40,052 bases of DNA from Rubrivivax sp. (GCA_020848515.1 JADLIA010000020.1:1-40052); one strand, 5' to 3'. Positions 18,003 through 26,870 are shown, counted from the stretch's first letter. The notes: generated by a model not told the origin, from the sequence alone. Made by a program: numbers and translations.

Positions 18003-18677
18003 ATGAACGTCGAACAAGCCCGCTTCAACATGATCGAGCAGCAGATCCGTCCCTGGGACGTGCTGGACGCCCACGTGCTGGATCTGCTGGCAGCGGTGCG
18101 GCGCGAGGACTTCGTGCCGCCGGCGCACCGCGCGCTGGCGTTCGCCGACCTCGAAATCCCGCTCAAACCAGGCGAGCAGGCCGTGGCCCGCGGTCAGGTC
18201 ATGCTGGCGCCGCGCGTGGAAGCGCGCATGCTGCAGGACCTGCAGGTGGCCAAGCACGAAAAGGTGCTGGAGATCGGCACCGGCTCGGGTTTCATGGCCG
18301 CCCTGCTGGGTCACCGCGCGCAGCGCGTGCTGAGCCTGGAGATCGACGACGAGCTGGCCCGCACCGCGCACGCCAACCTGCAGCGCGCCGGCGTGCTGAA
18401 CGTGGAGGTGCGCGCGCTCGACGGCGCCCGTACCGACCTGTCGGCGCACGGCCCGTTCGACGTCATCGTGCTGTCCGGTTCGGTGGCCGAGCTGCCCGAC
18501 GCCCTGCTGGCGCTGCTCAAGCCCGGCGGACGGCTGATGGCCATCGTGGGCCACGAGCCGGTGATGCGCGCCACCCTGGTGCTGCGCACCGACAACGGCC
18601 TCGTCAGCAGCCAGCCCTGGGACAGCAACGCGCCGCGCCTGTGCCACTTCCCGGAGCCTTCGCGCTTCCAATTCTGA
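18003..18677 (+). CDS. Protein-L-isoaspartate O-methyltransferase-family protein
   Basis: A 224-residue SAM-dependent methyltransferase of the PCMT family, which methylates isoaspartyl residues to start repair of aged proteins. It begins MNVEQARFNMIEQQIRPWDV, has FVPPAHRALAFADLEIPL, and the SAM-binding motif VLEIGTGSGFMAALL near residues 84-98. This shorter type lacks parts of classical Pcm, and its activity is often only assumed. It is followed by rhodanese and TolC genes, an arrangement common in Burkholderiales. Confidence 0.88.
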   Translation: MNVEQARFNMIEQQIRPWDVLDAHVLDLLAAVRREDFVPPAHRALAFADLEIPLKPGEQAVARGQVMLAPRVEARMLQDLQVAKHEKVLEIGTGSGFMAALLGHRAQRVLSLEIDDELARTAHANLQRAGVLNVEVRALDGARTDLSAHGPFDVIVLSGSVAELPDALLALLKPGGRLMAIVGHEPVMRATLVLRTDNGLVSSQPWDSNAPRLCHFPEPSRFQF

Positions 18678-18710
18678 AGCGCCTGGCGCAAGCAGGACAA
18701 GCGCTGCACG

Positions 18711-19052
18711 ATGATTGAACAAGTATCTCCGCGCGATCTGGCAAGCTGGCTGCGGGCCGCCGGCGGCGACCGCCAGCCGCTGCTGCTGGACGTGCGCGAA
18801 CCCCAGGAATGGCGCCTGGCCAGCGTCCAGATCGACGGCGCCGAACTGCAGCAGATGGCCATGCACACCATTGCACCACGCCTGCACGAACTCGACCCCG
18901 CGCGCCCGGTGGCGGTGCTGTGCCACCACGGCGGGCGCAGCATGCAGGTGGCCATGTTCCTGGCGCAGCGCGGCTTTGCCCGCGTGGCCAACGTGGCGGG
19001 CGGCATCGACGCCTGGGCCTTGCAACTCGACCCCGCCCTGCCCCGCTACTGA
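18711..19052 (+). CDS. Rhodanese-like domain protein
   Basis: A 113-residue single-domain rhodanese. It has LLLDVREPQEW and the active-site loop CHHGGRS with Cys71, which can carry a persulfide, followed by VANVAGGIDAWAL. Rhodaneses move sulfane sulfur in the cytoplasm. It lies between the PCMT-like gene and tolC, with a 10-nt gap before tolC, so it is likely co-transcribed. Confidence 0.93.
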   Translation: MIEQVSPRDLASWLRAAGGDRQPLLLDVREPQEWRLASVQIDGAELQQMAMHTIAPRLHELDPARPVAVLCHHGGRSMQVAMFLAQRGFARVANVAGGIDAWALQLDPALPRY

Positions 19053-19062
19053 AGGACCGCCG

Positions 19063-20409
19063 ATGCCGCTGCCGTTTCGCCGCCCCCGGGCCCGCCTGGC
19101 TCTGCTGCTGCTCTGGGGTGCCACGACCGCGCAGGCGCAGTCCCTGCTGCAGCTGTACCAGACCGCGCACGGCTACGACGCCACCTACCGCTCGGCGCTG
19201 GCCAACGCCCAGGCCAGTCAGGCGCGCGCCGACCAGGCCCGCGCCGGCCTGCTGCCGCAGCTGGGCATGCAAGCCGGAGCGCAGCACAACTGGGCCGACA
19301 CCCATGTGCTGGGCGGCGGCAGCAGCCGCAGCTTCAACACCCTGAACGCCGCCCTGGTCGGCTCCCAGCCCCTGTATCGGCCGGCCAACCGCATCGCCTG
19401 GGACCAGGGCCAGCGCGCCGCCGAGGCCGCCCAGATCAACCTGGTCGGTGCCGAGCAGGACCTGATCGTGCGGCTGGCGCAGGCCTATTTCGACGTGCTG
19501 GCGGCGCAGGACGCGCTGGCGTCGGTGCGCGCTCTGAAGGCCGCCGTGAACGAGCAATTGCAGGCCGCGCGGCGCAACTTCGAGGTCGGCACCGCCACCA
19601 TCACCGACACCCGCGAGGCGCAGGCGCGCTTCGACCTCGCCACGGCGCAGGAGATCGCTACCGAAAACGATCTGCGCGTCAGAAAACTCGCGCTCGACCA
19701 GCTGGTGGGCCGCAGCGGCAGCGAACCGCGGCCGCTGGCACAGCCCATCACGCTGCCGGCGCCGCAGCCGGACGACGTCACCGCCTGGGTTGAACGGGCC
19801 GCCGAGCAGCACCCCGGCGTGCGTCAGGCCCGCGCGGCGCTGGACATCGCGCGCCTGGAAACCGACAAGGCCCGCACCGGCCACCGGCCCACGGTGGACC
19901 TGCAAGCCAGCGTCGGCCAGACCCGCTACCCCGATGGCAACCCCAGCCTGTCGGCGGCGCCGCGCGCCAGCGCGCGCACCACCAACGCCAGCATCGGCGT
20001 GGTGCTGAACTGGCCGTTGTTTGCCGGGTTCGCGGTGGAAAACCGCATCCGCGAGACCCTGTCGCTGGAAGACCGCGCCCAGGCCGATCTGGACCAGCTG
20101 CAGCGCAGCGTGTCGCAGGCCACGCGGGCGGCGTTTTTCGGTGTGCAATCGGGCCTCGGGCAGGTCAAGGCGCTGCAGGCGGCCGAAGCCTCCAGCCAGA
20201 CCGCGCTGCAGGCCAACCAGCTGGGCTACCAGGTCGGGGTGCGCATCAACATCGACGTGCTGAACGCGCAAAGCCAGCTCTATCAGACGCAGCGCGACCT
20301 GGCGCGCGCGCGCTACGACGTGCTGGTGGGCACGCTGCGCCTGAAGCAGGCCGCCGGCACGCTGTCGCAGGACGACCTGATCCCGATCAACCAGCTGCTG
20401 GTGCCCTGA
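19063..20409 (+). CDS. tolC: TolC-family outer-membrane channel protein
   Basis: A 448-residue outer-membrane efflux channel. A signal peptide ends at AQA (residue 25). The mature protein shows the duplicated TolC plan: SLLQLYQTAHGYDATYRSA at the start, FEVGTATITDTREAQARFDLA in repeat 1, NWPLFAGFAVENRIRE and YQVGVRINIDVLNAQSQLYQTQRDLARA pieces in repeat 2. It probably serves several export systems, including the RND pump just upstream. The start ATG is 10 nt after the rhodanese stop. Confidence 0.94.
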   Translation: MPLPFRRPRARLALLLLWGATTAQAQSLLQLYQTAHGYDATYRSALANAQASQARADQARAGLLPQLGMQAGAQHNWADTHVLGGGSSRSFNTLNAALVGSQPLYRPANRIAWDQGQRAAEAAQINLVGAEQDLIVRLAQAYFDVLAAQDALASVRALKAAVNEQLQAARRNFEVGTATITDTREAQARFDLATAQEIATENDLRVRKLALDQLVGRSGSEPRPLAQPITLPAPQPDDVTAWVERAAEQHPGVRQARAALDIARLETDKARTGHRPTVDLQASVGQTRYPDGNPSLSAAPRASARTTNASIGVVLNWPLFAGFAVENRIRETLSLEDRAQADLDQLQRSVSQATRAAFFGVQSGLGQVKALQAAEASSQTALQANQLGYQVGVRINIDVLNAQSQLYQTQRDLARARYDVLVGTLRLKQAAGTLSQDDLIPINQLLVP

Positions 20410-20525
20410 TGCGGCGCCGCGGTGAGCGCCGACACCGCGGTCATCGACGCGCTGCGCGGCCAGGCCTGAAGGCCGGCCAGCGGGTGGGCGCGCTGCGCCA
20501 CCGGCCGATACCAACTTGCCTGCAC

Positions 20526-20582
20526 AATGACCCATGACGGATGGCCTCGCTGCGCTTCGATGACCCATGGGTCAGCGGTCAT
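20526..20582 (+). repeat. Second short repeat family, copy 4
   Basis: AATGACCCATGACGG, then CTCGCTGCGCTTCGATGACC, CATGGGTCAGCGGTCAT. It lies 3' of tolC. It is the clearest copy of the CTCGCTGCGCTTCG middle. Confidence 0.7.
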
Positions 20583-20632
20583 GCCGGCGCAGCCGGTACC
20601 TGGGTCACAGTTCTGATGGCGCAACCGTATCC

Positions 20633-20692
20633 GAGCCAAAAGTGGCCACGACGCTTGCCTGTCGTGCGCCATAAGCTATCAAAAAGATAGCC
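20633..20692 (-). repeat. Main dispersed repeat, copy 3' of the exosortase pair
   Basis: Minus strand GGCTATCTTTTTGATAGC, TATGGCGCA, GGCAAGCGTCGTGGCC, ACTTTTGGCTC. Full-length copy ending 2 nt from the stop codon of the minus-strand membrane protein gene. Confidence 0.85.
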
Positions 20693-20694
20693 AT

Positions 20695-21330
20695 TCACTC
20701 GACCGACCGGGTCGGTGCCTGGGCCCGCGGGTCGGGTTTGGCTTCCAGCGCGGCCTCCAGCCACAGTGCGGCCACGAAGCGCTTGTTGAACAGCAGCCAC
20801 AGCAGGATGGGGGCCACCGGCGTCAGCATCAGAAAGCCGAACTGGTAACCGTAGGCCACGGCGTTCTGGGCCAGTGGCGACCATTTCAGATACGCCGCGC
20901 CGTACGTGCCGGACATCAGCACCACGTCGCGCAACCACTGAAAGCAGATGCCCCAGGCCTGGGCCGGAATCAGCAGCAAACTGCCGATCAGCCCCTTGAG
21001 CCACCAGCGCTCGGTGCGCGAAGCCAGCAGCATGGCCCACAGCAGCACCAGGCCATAGCCATAGGTCGGGTAGCTGGCCTCCGGTGCCAGCTCGCCCAGC
21101 ACATCGCCCTGCGCGCCCGGCATGCGCACCTGCACCAGGGTGTGCAGCACCGCGCTGACGCCCTCCTGCGCCCAGCCGTCGACCCACGGAAACAGCGCCT
21201 GCATCACCGTGCCGGCCAGCCAGATCACCGGCATCGCCAGCCAGCGCGCGGCCCAATACCACAGCGGCAGCAGCAGGGCCAGCCACAGGATCGACAGCAA
21301 CAGAAAGCGACCGATCAGCGTGTTGCGCAT
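20695..21330 (-). CDS. Exosortase H-associated membrane protein
   Basis: A 211-residue integral membrane protein with about five hydrophobic segments (near residues 8-28, 32-46, 92-104, 114-130, 165-185). It lies 13 nt after the exosortase H gene and in the same direction. Proteins of this size and pattern regularly accompany XrtH in Proteobacteria and are named for that association; their role in protein sorting is not known. The identification rests mainly on context and overall form. Confidence 0.75.
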   Translation of the reverse strand: MRNTLIGRFLLLSILWLALLLPLWYWAARWLAMPVIWLAGTVMQALFPWVDGWAQEGVSAVLHTLVQVRMPGAQGDVLGELAPEASYPTYGYGLVLLWAMLLASRTERWWLKGLIGSLLLIPAQAWGICFQWLRDVVLMSGTYGAAYLKWSPLAQNAVAYGYQFGFLMLTPVAPILLWLLFNKRFVAALWLEAALEAKPDPRAQAPTRSVE

Positions 21331-21343
21331 GGCCAGGCTCCCG

Positions 21344-21862
21344 TCACGACGCCGCGGCCGATGCGCCGGCCGCCGGTTGCGGGTCGCGCTTGGCGACGTA
21401 GCGCATCCACAGCAGCCACACCACCAGCACGTCCAGCATGATCAGGGCCTGCCACATGTACAGGTGGGCGAACTCGAACACCTTGAAGTTCCACTGCCCA
21501 AGGAAGAACAGGCTGACAATGCGCAGCAGGTTGACCGCCTGCACGGCGATGAAGCCCAGGCCGATGCCCCAGGCCTTCATGGCCCAGCTGGAAGGAAAGG
21601 CCAGCATCGCCGCCACCAGCACGATGGTGGCCTCGACGCCATTGCAGCCGGCCTCGATCGACACCCCGAAGCCGGTCTTGGCGCTTTGCAGCACGCGGCC
21701 ATACGAAATCACCGTCGGGTCGATCAGGTGCACGATGGCGGCACTGACCTTGGCCAGCCAGCCGGTCCACGGATGCACCACGGCCGTCTGCACCGGATTG
21801 AGCATCTCGATGCCGAACAACACCGCCTGCACGGTCAGGAAAATCAGAAAAAAGCGCTTCAC
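21344..21862 (-). CDS. xrtH: Exosortase H (IPTLxxWG-CTERM sorting)
   Basis: A membrane-embedded cysteine transpeptidase-like enzyme that processes proteins with a C-terminal IPTLxxWG signal and sends them to the cell surface. The 172-residue product has all three catalytic landmarks of exosortases: Cys73 in EAGCNGVEA, Arg114 in NLLRIVSLFF and His133 in FEFAHLYMWQ, within about five membrane helices. The GTG at 21860-21862 (MKRFFLIFLTVQ) fits homologues; another GTG at 21916 would add 18 polar residues. No protein ending in IPTLxxWG is encoded in this window, so its targets lie elsewhere. Confidence 0.88.
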   Translation of the reverse strand: MKRFFLIFLTVQAVLFGIEMLNPVQTAVVHPWTGWLAKVSAAIVHLIDPTVISYGRVLQSAKTGFGVSIEAGCNGVEATIVLVAAMLAFPSSWAMKAWGIGLGFIAVQAVNLLRIVSLFFLGQWNFKVFEFAHLYMWQALIMLDVLVVWLLWMRYVAKRDPQPAAGASAAAS

Positions 21863-22057
21863 GGTACGGCCCGAATCCTTGACAACTCCAGTGCGCCGTG
21901 GCACCTGATGCGCCACTGCCCTGGCTCACAGTGTAGCGGCTTGTATCCTCGGGCTAGTGGAGGGTCCATGCGGGATCCACGGGGCGCCCGGTCGATAATG
22001 GCCCCTGCCGCTTCATTGCCCGCCACCCACCGAGCGGGCACCCACCCTCAAGATATT

Positions 22058-22116
22058 TCAGGTGTTTCCAGCCTTCGGCGCATGATTGGCGTGCGCCATC
22101 AGCTATCAGTTCAAGA
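22058..22116 (-). repeat. Main dispersed repeat, copy before ettA
   Basis: Minus strand CTGATAGCTGATGGCGCA, CGCCGAAGGCTGGAAAC, ACCTGAAA. The GCTAT end faces ettA and stops 7 nt before the ATG; the only ribosome-binding candidate (AAGAG, 22113-22117) overlaps this edge. Confidence 0.8.
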
Positions 22117-22123
22117 GTAATCT

Positions 22124-23785
22124 ATGGCCCAGTACGTTTTTTCCATGAACCGCGTCGGCAAGATCGTGCCGCCCAAGCGACACATCTTGAAGGACATCTC
22201 GCTGTCGTTTTTTCCCGGCGCCAAGATCGGCGTGCTGGGCCTCAACGGCTCGGGCAAGTCCACCTTGCTGAAGATCATGGCCGGCATCGACAAGGACATC
22301 GAGGGCGAAGCCGTGCCGATGCCCGGCCTGGACATCGGCTACCTGCCGCAGGAGCCGCAGCTCGACCCCGCGCACACCGTGCGCCAGGAGGTCGAACTGG
22401 CCATGGGTGAAGTCAACGCGGCGCGCGCCCGGCTGGAGGAAATATACGCCGCCTACGCCGAACCGGACGCCGACTTCGACGCCCTCTCCGAAGAGCAGGG
22501 CAAGCTGGAGGCGGTGATCGCCGCCGCCGGCACCGACAGCGAGCACCAGCTCGAAATCGCCGCCGACGCGCTGCGCCTGCCGCCCTGGGACGCCGTGATC
22601 GGCCAGCTCTCCGGCGGCGAAAAGCGCCGCGTGGCGCTGTGCAAGCTGCTGCTGTCCAAGCCCGACATGCTGCTGCTGGACGAACCCACCAACCACCTGG
22701 ACGCCGAAAGCGTGGAATGGCTGGAAATCTTCCTCAAGCGCTTTCCCGGCACCGTGGTGGCCATCACGCACGACCGTTACTTTCTGGACAACGCCGCCGA
22801 GTGGATCCTGGAGCTCGACCGCGGCCAGGGCATTCCCTGGAAAGGCAACTACTCCACCTGGCTGGAACAGAAGGAAGCGCGCCTGGAACAGGAAAAGAAG
22901 AGCGAAGACGCGCGCATGAAGGCCATGAAGAAGGAGCTGGAATGGGCGCGCCAGAACCCCAAGGGTCGCCAGGCCAAGAGCAAGGCGAGGCTGGCGCGCT
23001 TCGAGGAGCTGAGCGACTACGAATACCAGAAGCGCAACGAGACGCAGGAAATCTTCATCCCGGTGGCCGAACGCCTGGGCACGGAAGTGATCGAGTTCAA
23101 GAGCGTCAGCAAGAGCTTCGGTGACCGCCTGCTGATCGACAACCTGAGTTTCAAGATGCCGGCCGGCGCCATCGTCGGCATCATCGGTCCCAACGGCGCC
23201 GGCAAGTCCACGCTGTTCAAGCTGATCGCCGGTCGCGAGCAGCCCGACAGCGGCGAGGTGGTGATCGGCAAGACCGTGCAGCTGGCCTTCGTCGACCAGA
23301 GCCGCGAGGCGCTGGCCGACGACAAGACGGTGTGGGAAGACGTCTCCGGCGGCCTGGACCTGATCACCGTCGGCAAGTTCCAGATGCCCAGCCGGGCCTA
23401 CTGCGGGCGCTTCAACTTCAACGGCCAGGACCAGCAGAAGAAGGTCGGCATGCTGTCGGGCGGCGAACGCGGCCGCCTGCACCTGGCCAAGACGCTGATG
23501 CAGGGCGGCAACGTGCTGCTGCTGGACGAGCCCAGCAACGACCTGGACGTCGAAACCCTGCGCGCGCTGGAAGACGCGCTGCTGGAGTTCGCCGGCAGCG
23601 TGATGGTGATCAGCCACGACCGCTGGTTCCTCGACCGCATCTGCACCCACATCCTGGCCGCCGAGGGCGACAGCCAGTGGGTGTTCTTCGACGGCAACTA
23701 CCAGGAGTACGAAGCCGACAAGATCAAGCGCCTGGGCGAAGAAGGCGCGCGGCCACACCGGGTGCGCTACAAGGCCCTCAAGTGA
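22124..23785 (+). CDS. ettA: Energy-dependent translational throttle protein EttA
   Basis: EttA is a soluble ABC-F ATPase that binds the ribosomal E site and gates the first steps of elongation according to the ATP/ADP ratio. The 553-residue protein begins MAQYVFSMNRVGKIVPPKRH, typical of EttA. It carries Walker A GLNGSGKST (39-47), signature LSGGEKRR, DEPTNHLD, an interdomain linker rich in Lys/Glu, a second Walker A GPNGAGKST, LSGGERGR and DEPSNDLD. The ATG directly follows a repeat copy that supplies the 5' leader. Confidence 0.97.
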   Translation: MAQYVFSMNRVGKIVPPKRHILKDISLSFFPGAKIGVLGLNGSGKSTLLKIMAGIDKDIEGEAVPMPGLDIGYLPQEPQLDPAHTVRQEVELAMGEVNAARARLEEIYAAYAEPDADFDALSEEQGKLEAVIAAAGTDSEHQLEIAADALRLPPWDAVIGQLSGGEKRRVALCKLLLSKPDMLLLDEPTNHLDAESVEWLEIFLKRFPGTVVAITHDRYFLDNAAEWILELDRGQGIPWKGNYSTWLEQKEARLEQEKKSEDARMKAMKKELEWARQNPKGRQAKSKARLARFEELSDYEYQKRNETQEIFIPVAERLGTEVIEFKSVSKSFGDRLLIDNLSFKMPAGAIVGIIGPNGAGKSTLFKLIAGREQPDSGEVVIGKTVQLAFVDQSREALADDKTVWEDVSGGLDLITVGKFQMPSRAYCGRFNFNGQDQQKKVGMLSGGERGRLHLAKTLMQGGNVLLLDEPSNDLDVETLRALEDALLEFAGSVMVISHDRWFLDRICTHILAAEGDSQWVFFDGNYQEYEADKIKRLGEEGARPHRVRYKALK

Positions 23786-23816
23786 GGCCAGGCCGCAAGA
23801 CGCTGCAGGAAAGCCG

Positions 23817-24680
23817 ATGGGCACCCCCGCCACCCTGATCGTCACCGGCTTCGACGCGCAGCATTTCGATCTGGCGCAGGATTTTGCCGACTCGTTTCGC
23901 CAAGCCTACCAGGAACAGTACCAGCTGGCCGCGGTCGTGTTCGGCCCTCAGGCGCCGCCGCCCCAGTTGTCTGACCGGTTCGATCGGATCACCCGGCTTG
24001 ACGCCAGTGGCCCGTCGTTCGACGCTGGAAGGAACGGGTACTTTCTTGCCCATGCCGGAGTGAAAGCCCGACTGCGCGACATCTTTCCGGGCTATGCCAG
24101 CTACTGCTGGGTCGACGCCGACTGCTGGTTTCAGGGCGATGAATCCCTGCCACGCATCCTCGCCGGCATGCCGGGGTTCGACCTCTGCATCCACCCCGAG
24201 TTCGACGTCCACTACCTGAACTTCCCCACGCCGAGCGAACGCACGCTCCACATCTATCGGACCAATGAAGCGGCCAACCTGTCGGCCATGCCGCTGCGCA
24301 TGCCCATGGTCAATTCCGGCGTTTTTGCCATGCGGACCGACTCTCGTGTGTGGGCCCTGTGGGATGCCGAACTGACCGGGCTGCGCCAGCGGCACGAGCG
24401 CGGCGAAGCGGTATTCTTTTCCGACCAGATTGCGCTGCACAAGCTGGTCTACCTGAACCAGTTGCGCATCTACCCGCTGCGTGCCATCGACAACTGGCAG
24501 ACCTACGCCTGCCTGCCGATGATTCACCGGGAGACACGGTGTCTGCGCGTGCCCACACCGCCGCACGAGAAGATCGGCGTCATGCACCTGGCCGGCCGCA
24601 GCAAACACCAGCAGCTGCAGATCGACGGGCAGACGCTGACCCTGCGCTACCGCGACATGGCCAGGCTGTTCGCCGCCTGA
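23817..24680 (+). CDS. Glycosyltransferase-like protein
   Basis: A 287-residue protein with the look of a GT-A-fold glycosyltransferase. The segment YCWVDADCWFQGD contains a DxD motif (Asp100, Asp102) for metal-sugar nucleotide binding, PMVNSGVFAMR resembles the NSGV motif of GT8-type enzymes, FFSDQIALHKLVY resembles the DQxxLN helix, and a late HLAG provides a possible metal histidine. I cannot name the family with certainty or its acceptor. It starts 31 nt after ettA. Its base composition is a little less GC-rich and less biased than its neighbours, which may hint at later arrival. Confidence 0.7.
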   Translation: MGTPATLIVTGFDAQHFDLAQDFADSFRQAYQEQYQLAAVVFGPQAPPPQLSDRFDRITRLDASGPSFDAGRNGYFLAHAGVKARLRDIFPGYASYCWVDADCWFQGDESLPRILAGMPGFDLCIHPEFDVHYLNFPTPSERTLHIYRTNEAANLSAMPLRMPMVNSGVFAMRTDSRVWALWDAELTGLRQRHERGEAVFFSDQIALHKLVYLNQLRIYPLRAIDNWQTYACLPMIHRETRCLRVPTPPHEKIGVMHLAGRSKHQQLQIDGQTLTLRYRDMARLFAA

Positions 24681-24689
24681 CGCCGTTCG

Positions 24690-24744
24690 TCAGGACATAT
24701 CCGTCAGAAACCCTTACCGACAGTGCGCCAGCAGCTATCGATAG
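24690..24744 (-). repeat. Main dispersed repeat, copy at the end of the sulfide island
   Basis: Minus strand ACTATCGATAGCTGCTGG, CGCACTGTCGGTAAGGG, TTTCTGACGG. The left half is good, the right half degenerate. It lies in the convergent gap 3' of both flanking genes. Confidence 0.65.
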
Positions 24745-24774
24745 TGAAGCATGCGGGCCTCTGTCGGGACGGGT

Positions 24775-24963
24775 TCACTTCTTCATCGGACAGGTGTTCA
24801 TGCCCAGCAGCTTGTAGGCCGGGCAACTGCCCAGCAGGCCGGTGAGCAGCGGCACCACGCCGATCCAGCCCCACCAGCCCACGCTGCCGGTGGCCGCCAG
24901 GCCCACCAGCACCAGGCCGACGACGATGCGAAGAATGCGGTCGATACCACCCACGTTTTTCAT
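24775..24963 (-). CDS. DUF2892 membrane protein, last gene of the island
   Basis: A 62-residue protein beginning MKNVGGIDRILRIVVGLVLV, with two membrane helices (about 12-28, 31-45) and a C-terminal CPAYKLLGMNTCPMKK containing Cys47 and Cys58. This is the DUF2892 form found fused to rhodanese in YgaP and near sulfur-transfer genes. It is the last of ten minus-strand genes in the ArsR-headed block, although a 197-nt gap separates it from the next upstream gene and could hold its own promoter. A ribosome binding site (AAGGAG) precedes it. Confidence 0.9.
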   Translation of the reverse strand: MKNVGGIDRILRIVVGLVLVGLAATGSVGWWGWIGVVPLLTGLLGSCPAYKLLGMNTCPMKK

Positions 24964-25160
24964 GACAGACTCCTTGTTGCAGTGTTGAATGTTTGGGCGC
25001 AGAAGGCAGGAAGGCAGGCCCCATGCCCGAAGCGGGCGCCCCCACGCCGCCGATCCAGGCGCCAGGCACGGCCGCAGCCTGGGCTGCGGCGAGCATGGTC
25101 AAAGCCAGACCGGCGGTTCGGTGCGGGCCAGGCGGGCATGAGGGATTCGTTCACACCTTG

Positions 25161-25508
25161 TCAGCCCACTTTGCCAGAACGGCGCAGCCCGGTCAGCAGC
25201 GGCCAGCCAAAGGCCACGCCGGCAACGCCCCAGGCGGCGGCGATGCCCAGCAGGTTGGCCCAGTCGACCCAGTATTTCATCTCGCCCAGTGCAGACCTGT
25301 TCCAGACCGGGGTGACGGCGAAGATGACGATGGCCACCAGCAGGCCCAGCACGATGGCGCCGGGCAGGCTGGCGCGCCAGTCGGCACCCCGGCGACCCCA
25401 GGCGCGCCCCATCAGCAGCAGCCACAGGGCGGCCAGCGCCAGCAGCCAGGGCCAGATCGACAGGGCCAGTTCGTAGACGATGTTCAGCATCAACCAGATT
25501 TCATACAT
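25161..25508 (-). CDS. Small membrane protein of the sulfide island
   Basis: A 115-residue protein with three strong hydrophobic segments (about 16-35, 47-68, 82-105) and charged linkers. I do not recognise a family. AAGGAG precedes the ATG. It starts 27 nt after the stop of the Tat-exported sulfide:quinone oxidoreductase gene, so it could anchor or cooperate with that enzyme in the membrane; this is inference from position only. Confidence 0.72.
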   Translation of the reverse strand: MYEIWLMLNIVYELALSIWPWLLALAALWLLLMGRAWGRRGADWRASLPGAIVLGLLVAIVIFAVTPVWNRSALGEMKYWVDWANLLGIAAAWGVAGVAFGWPLLTGLRRSGKVG

Positions 25509-25535
25509 GACGGCTCTCCTTCGGTCACGGGATGG

Positions 25536-26870
25536 TCAGACGCGGCCCTTGAGCACCGCGATGTAGGCCGGCTTGAGCAGGCGGTACTTCATGAACCAGG
25601 CCATGAAGCTCTCCTGCAGCGGCTCAATCATGGGCAGCGAGGGCGTGAGCTTGCCGTCGTAGTCGAACTCGATCAGCATGGCCGAGCCTTCGCGCACGAT
25701 CATCGGGCAGGAGGTGTAACCGTCGAAGATCTGGTCGGGCGGCTGCCCGTCGATCACGCGCACCAGGTTGTGCGCCACCAGCGGCGCGCTCTTCTTGACG
25801 GTGGCCGCGGTCTTGCCGCGCGGTGTGCCATTGATGTCGCCGACGCCGAAGACGTTGGGATAGCGCTTGTGCTGCAGCGTGTCCTTGCTGACTTCCAGCC
25901 AGCCGCCGGCGGCCATCGGGCCGTCCTTGGCGGCCAGATCGCTGCCCTTGACGGCGTCGGGCGCGCGCATGGGCGGCACCACGTGCAGGAAGTCGTAGCC
26001 GACCTCCTGGCGCTCGCCCTCGGGGCTGGTGAAGAAGGCCTTGCGCGCCCCCGGATCGATCGCCACCAGCTTGCGCAGGTAATGCGTCTGGATGCCCAGC
26101 GCCTTCCAGCGCGCCAGCACGTTGTCGTTGACCGGCTTGACGCCGAACACGGTGTCGTCGGGCAGGCCGCTGAAGAAGTCGACCTTGGACTTGTCCAGCG
26201 TGCCGGCCTGGCGCAGGCGATCGGCCACCATGAAGGTCATCTTCAGCGGCGCACCGGCGCATTTGAGCGGCCCGGCGGGCAGCGTCATCACCGCCTGGCC
26301 GCCCTTGGCGCGGAAGGCGTCCATGGCCTGCCAGGTGGCCAGCGCGGCCTCGGGGCTGGCGTAGACGCTGCCCAGGCCGTTGCTGCCGATGGCCTTCACG
26401 TCCATGCCCTCGATCTGGTCGTAACCCAGTTGCAGGCCGGTGGCCACCACCAGGAAGTCGTAGCCGATCTTGCGGCCGCCGGTGGTGGTCAGGCTGTTGC
26501 TGGCGGGGTCGAACGAGGCCACCATTTCCTGCACCCATTCCACGCCCTCGGGCTGGAATTCGGCGTTGCGGTTCTTCACCTTTTCGATCGGCCAGATGCC
26601 GGTCGCCACCAGGGTGTAGCCGGGCTGGTAGTTGTGCTCCTGCTTGGCGTCGACGATGGTGATCTTGGCGCCCGGCACCAGCTGACGCAGGCGGCTGGCC
26701 ACGGCAATGCCGCCCAGGCCGCTGCCGGCGATGACGATGCGCGCCTGGCTGGAAGAGGTCTGCGCCCGCGCGGTCGGTGCCGCCTGCAGCGCGCTGGCCG
26801 CCAGTGGCGCCGCGCCCAGCGTGCGCAGCAAGTCGCGCCGCGAAGGGCGCTGATCGGATCGGTGGGTCAT
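25536..26870 (-). CDS. Sulfide:quinone oxidoreductase-type flavoprotein with Tat signal
   Basis: A 444-residue FAD protein that most likely oxidises sulfide to a persulfide or sulfur and passes electrons to quinone. A twin-arginine signal (SRRDLLRTLGAAPLAA) predicts folding with FAD before export. The FAD motif is VIAGSGLGGIAVASRL (47-62). Two cysteines sit in the contexts typical of the SQRDL-like SQR class: PLKCAGAPLK (Cys204) and GYTSCPMIV (Cys388). C-terminal amphipathic FMKYRLLKPAYIAVL suits membrane attachment. It lies between a SAM methyltransferase gene and a small membrane protein gene. A flavocytochrome c-like partner is absent, which favours SQR. Confidence 0.87.
   Translation of the reverse strand: MTHRSDQRPSRRDLLRTLGAAPLAASALQAAPTARAQTSSSQARIVIAGSGLGGIAVASRLRQLVPGAKITIVDAKQEHNYQPGYTLVATGIWPIEKVKNRNAEFQPEGVEWVQEMVASFDPASNSLTTTGGRKIGYDFLVVATGLQLGYDQIEGMDVKAIGSNGLGSVYASPEAALATWQAMDAFRAKGGQAVMTLPAGPLKCAGAPLKMTFMVADRLRQAGTLDKSKVDFFSGLPDDTVFGVKPVNDNVLARWKALGIQTHYLRKLVAIDPGARKAFFTSPEGERQEVGYDFLHVVPPMRAPDAVKGSDLAAKDGPMAAGGWLEVSKDTLQHKRYPNVFGVGDINGTPRGKTAATVKKSAPLVAHNLVRVIDGQPPDQIFDGYTSCPMIVREGSAMLIEFDYDGKLTPSLPMIEPLQESFMAWFMKYRLLKPAYIAVLKGRV

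Noticed and set aside
20459-20479. GGCC-rich hairpin after tolC considered as terminator
   Set aside because: The loop is only two bases and there is no T run.
20313-20672. 119-codon minus-strand frame containing WVIEAQRGHPSWVI
   Set aside because: That peptide is the translation of the second repeat family and the rest runs antisense to the tolC end and another repeat.
24964-25160. Short open frames between the DUF2892 gene and the small membrane protein gene
   Set aside because: No ribosome binding site, no hydrophobic or conserved pattern; composition fits non-coding GC-rich DNA.
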